This document shows positions 6,349 through 8,141 of a stretch of DNA of 8,141 bases, piece after piece. Each line of letters starts with the position of its first letter. The first letter of the stretch is position 1. Origin of the DNA: an uncultured Dictyoglomus sp. (GTDB taxonomy: Bacteria; Dictyoglomota; Dictyoglomia; Dictyoglomales; Dictyoglomaceae); the NCBI GenBank assembly GCA_938039765.1, contig CALHTV010000122.1:1-8141 (forward strand). The letters run 5' to 3'. The position numbers and the translations under genes are program-made. Below the pieces are notes generated by a model, which worked only from the letters and a program-made list of their open reading frames with translations, was not told the DNA's origin and searched no databases.

Positions 6349-6964
6349 TTTTTCTTTCCCCTTTATCTGTTAATTCTTCAGTAATTTCTTTCTCAATCTC
6401 TTCCTCTACTTTGCTTTCATCCTCTAAAATTTCCTCTACCACCTCTCCCACTTTAATAGCTCTTTTTTCCCAAGCTTCAAGAATTAATTCGCCAGTTATC
6501 CCAATGATCAAAGCCATAGGTATGATTAAAATCGTTCTAAGGATGGTAAACTTTAACCCTAAAAAATGAATCTCTAAAGGAATTAATGGAGCTTTACCGC
6601 TCCAAGCTGTGATAAAAGCTAAAACTGCCCCTATGGATGCTCCCTTCTCTAATAAGGTAGAAAGAAGAGGAAATATACTAAAGAGAGATCCTCCTATAAA
6701 TATGGGGACTATAGAAGCAATAACATATTTAAACCATCCTGCTTCCTTTCCCATAATTTTGGACAGAGTTTCGGAACTTAACCATACTTGCAATAAACCA
6801 ATAAAGAAGAAAACAGCAATTATTATTTTGAATGATTGAACAAAAGCATTATAAGCTACCTTACCAACCTCTAAACCCTTAGAGGGAGAAAAAAGAAAAA
6901 CTAAAAGTAATATAACCAATCCAATTAAAATATATGTCAAAGCTTCCTTATAGATTTTTTTCAT
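6338..6964 (-). CDS. Half-size ArsP/DUF318-type permease with acidic C-terminal tail
   Basis: This 208-residue membrane protein has about five hydrophobic segments (near 10-27, 44-63, 79-100, 108-122 and 140-162). The block EKGASIGAVLAFITAW (106-121), followed by PLEIHFLGLKFTILR (129-143), matches a block in the next permease gene upstream, so the two are paralogous halves. Together they have about the size of one full-length ArsP/DUF318 permease (about 300 residues or more), which suggests a heterodimer. A charged, Glu/Lys-rich tail (about 165-208) with coiled-coil character probably faces the cytoplasm. There is no cysteine, so the thiol ligands proposed for arsenical-exporting ArsP are missing and arsenic efflux should not be assumed. 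AGGAGG (6974-6979) sets the start, 18 bases after the first permease. Substrate unknown; metal or cofactor transport is inferred from the Mrp and NifX-type neighbours. Confidence 0.78.
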   Translation of the reverse strand: MKKIYKEALTYILIGLVILLLVFLFSPSKGLEVGKVAYNAFVQSFKIIIAVFFFIGLLQVWLSSETLSKIMGKEAGWFKYVIASIVPIFIGGSLFSIFPLLSTLLEKGASIGAVLAFITAWSGKAPLIPLEIHFLGLKFTILRTILIIPMALIIGITGELILEAWEKRAIKVGEVVEEILEDESKVEEEIEKEITEELTDKGERKNEK

Positions 6965-6982
6965 GTTTTAACGCCTCCTATT

Positions 6983-7462
6983 TTAAAAAAGAAATTGGAA
7001 AAACAGAGAGAAAATAAAAACAACAAAAAAGGTGACTAAATTCCTTACAATTGTAAATCTCTTTCCAAAAAACTTTATCTCTGCAGGAAGAGTTGATATT
7101 CCAATAAGTATAGCCGTGGATACAAAAGCATATATGGTTGCATAACTTGCACCTTTATTTAAAAGCATACCTGAAAAAGGAAAAACTGCTGCAGGTTGAA
7201 CCAAAGCAAAAGCTCCTACCAGTTCTCCTATTAATATTCCAATTATTCCACTTCCTGATCCAAGCCAATGAGCAATAGTTTCTTTAGAAACTAATGTAGA
7301 TACAACCCCCATAAGTATAAAAATCATAAACAATACAGGAAAAACTGTTAGTGTCGTTTTATATACTACCTTTAAGACCTCTCTTGTTTTTCCTTTATCC
7401 TTTAAAAAGGAAATAAAAAGTAAAACTAAAGCAATTATAAGATAAATATCTCCTACATCCAT
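6983..7462 (-). CDS. Half-size ArsP/DUF318-type permease, partner of the following gene
   Basis: This 159-residue integral membrane protein has about five hydrophobic segments (near 5-20, 37-58, 70-98, 107-125 and 138-158). The conserved region is NKGASYATIYAFVSTAILI (102-120), then PAEIKFFGKRFTIVR (126-140), mirrored in the 208-residue partner. The fourth helix region is preceded by GELVGAFALVQPAAVFPFSG (79-98), with small residues and a proline that could line a substrate path. Like its partner it has no cysteine. The ATG at 7460-7462 has AGGAGG (7471-7476) 8 bases upstream. It follows the small Trp-rich gene across a 62-base gap with a hairpin, and precedes its partner by 18 bases. Membrane location is clear; the substrate and direction of transport cannot be told from sequence. 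Confidence 0.78.
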   Translation of the reverse strand: MDVGDIYLIIALVLLFISFLKDKGKTREVLKVVYKTTLTVFPVLFMIFILMGVVSTLVSKETIAHWLGSGSGIIGILIGELVGAFALVQPAAVFPFSGMLLNKGASYATIYAFVSTAILIGISTLPAEIKFFGKRFTIVRNLVTFFVVFIFSLFFQFLF

Positions 7463-7494
7463 TTCAAAAACCTCCTCATTTTAATTTAGGAGAA

Positions 7495-7518
7495 AGGGGA
7501 GAAGAAATCTTCTCCCCT
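7495..7518 (-). promoter_or_regulatory. Intra-operon hairpin between the small Trp-rich gene and the permeases
   Basis: On the minus strand, AGGGGAGAAG and CTTCTCCCCT form a perfect 10-base stem around a 4-base loop, just after the small Trp-rich gene stop at 7525. Only a short, interrupted pyrimidine stretch (TTTCTCC) follows, not a clean U tract. It may be a leaky terminator or a stability element that makes the first two genes more abundant than the permease, mrp and NifX-type genes. Confidence 0.6.
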
Positions 7519-7524
7519 AAAAAC

Positions 7525-7746
7525 CTACTTAAGCTCCTCTAAACGTTTCTTTATATCCTCAAGTTCTGCCTCAAGATCCTTTTTCAAATCCTCCAGAAAT
7601 TCCTTCTCTTCTTCTTTAGTAATTCTAGAGTAAGGATAATATTTAGCCCCTTTCCACCACCATCTTCTACTTCTCCATTGAGACCAAGGACACAAAGGAG
7701 CTCCAAAAGGACCAAATCCCCATCCAAAACCTCTCCACCATCTCAT
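7525..7746 (-). CDS. Small Trp/Arg-rich protein with C-terminal coiled coil (DUF5320-like)
   Basis: This 73-residue protein has two clear halves. Residues 1-40 are rich in Trp, Arg, Gly and Tyr: eight tryptophans fall in the first 31 positions (3, 4, 9, 21, 24, 29, 30, 31), with one cysteine, C19. Residues 43-73 are a charged heptad-like helix (KEEEKEFLEDLKKDLEAELE onward) that should form a coiled coil. An aromatic/glycine head with an EL-x-x-I-x-x-RL-x-x-L tail resembles DUF5320 proteins, which often neighbour NifX-type and Mrp genes in anaerobes. The match is by eye and the function is unknown. A strong AGGAGG (7755-7760) lies 8 bases upstream, and the gene starts 3 bases after the padR stop, so it is real and probably well translated. 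A role as oligomeric binder of a metal, cofactor or the regulator is conceivable but not shown. Confidence 0.75.
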   Translation of the reverse strand: MRWWRGFGWGFGPFGAPLCPWSQWRSRRWWWKGAKYYPYSRITKEEEKEFLEDLKKDLEAELEDIKKRLEELK

Positions 7747-7749
7747 CTT

Positions 7750-8130
7750 TTACACCTCCTCTCTTTCTAAAAACTCTATAAATTTATCTATCCTTTCCCT
7801 TATATCTTTTATGTAAGTTAAAAGCTCTCTTAAAAGTATCTCACCTTCAGGAGTAATGGAGTAAATTCTTTTCGCAGGACCTTCTCCTGCTTCCCAGCGA
7901 GATTTAATAAGTCCCTCCATTTCAAGCATTCTTAAAATTCTATATCCTGTTCCCATTCCAGAAGGTCCTTTACAAAAACAGAACTCAGGAAAATATTCAT
8001 CAATCATGTTAAGAAGCTCATATCCATGAAGCTCTCTTTTCTTTAAAGCAGAAAGAACAAAAGCCCTAAACCAAAAACCAGGAGTAAGTCCCATTCCTCC
8101 TCTGAGCATTCTATTCCCAAATCTCTTCAA
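7750..8130 (-). CDS. PadR-family transcriptional regulator with a Cys-x-Cys pair; start uncertain
   Basis: A PadR winged-helix domain is clear: FVLSALKKRELHGYEL (24-39), a recognition-helix region ending TGYRILRMLEMEGLI (61-75), a wing with EGPAKRIYSITPEGE (83-97), and a short dimerisation helix to residue 126. PadR proteins bind operators as dimers, mostly as repressors and often of their own operon. C51 and C53 (EFCFCKG) sit just before the recognition helix and could sense a metal, Fe-S cluster or redox state; this is inference. The listed start is TTG at 8128-8130, with no ribosome-binding site visible in the 11 bases left. The frame stays open to the window edge, so the true start may lie outside; an internal ATG at 8107-8109 would shorten it by seven residues. 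It is the first visible gene of the operon and probably its regulator. Confidence 0.85.
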   Translation of the reverse strand: MKRFGNRMLRGGMGLTPGFWFRAFVLSALKKRELHGYELLNMIDEYFPEFCFCKGPSGMGTGYRILRMLEMEGLIKSRWEAGEGPAKRIYSITPEGEILLRELLTYIKDIRERIDKFIEFLEREEV

Positions 8131-8141
8131 TTTAATGTCAC

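Noticed and set aside
6338..7462. Calling the permeases arsenic exporters (arsP)
   Set aside because: They are half-size and have no cysteine, and no ars genes are nearby. Family resemblance alone does not support the substrate.

Overview
This is an AT-rich window (judged by eye, roughly one third G+C) from a bacterium. Several genes point to an anaerobic and probably thermophilic fermenter: a sensory-type [FeFe]-hydrogenase-like protein, an Mrp/NifX iron-sulfur gene pair, and a lipoprotein that is essentially one carbohydrate-binding module. AGA/ATA-rich codon use, strong AGGAGG ribosome-binding sites and tight operons fit a genus such as Dictyoglomus. That assignment is an impression from sequence style and gene content, not a database result.

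Layout: almost everything is on the minus strand. At the left, bases 1-1295 hold the N-terminal 431 residues of a HydS-like protein that runs off the window. It has two [4Fe-4S] ferredoxin motifs, an H-cluster domain, a further Fe-S domain and the start of a PAS-like region. It is divergent from a plus-strand lipoprotein gene (1568-2158), and the 272-base spacer holds a promoter for each and a 38-base nested dyad in the HydS-like leader. The lipoprotein gene ends at a strong, probably bidirectional hairpin terminator. The convergent pair tldD-tldE (4951 down to 2273) follows, encoding the TldD/TldE metalloprotease, with its own promoter and a dyad beside the start point.

The right-hand part is one tight minus-strand operon, read from right to left: a PadR-type regulator, a tiny Trp/Arg-rich coiled-coil protein (DUF5320-like), two half-size ArsP/DUF318-type permeases, an Mrp/ApbC Fe-S carrier ATPase and a NifX/NifB-type cofactor-binding protein. 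It ends at a hairpin plus U-tract around 5055-5087. Gene spacings are +3, +62, +18, -11 (overlap) and +4 bases. The content suggests a regulated metal or metal-cofactor handling module: a PadR sensor with a Cys-x-Cys pair, a heterodimeric membrane permease, and two soluble Fe-S/cofactor proteins. The substrate is unknown.

The clearest anomaly is in the NifX-type gene. As given, its reading frame breaks after codon 50 near a run of five A (plus strand). Removing one base restores a textbook 120-residue family member. The break is a sequencing error, a real mutation or, less likely, recoding.

There is no gene-free stretch longer than 300 bases, and I saw no RNA genes, insertion sequences or CRISPR arrays.
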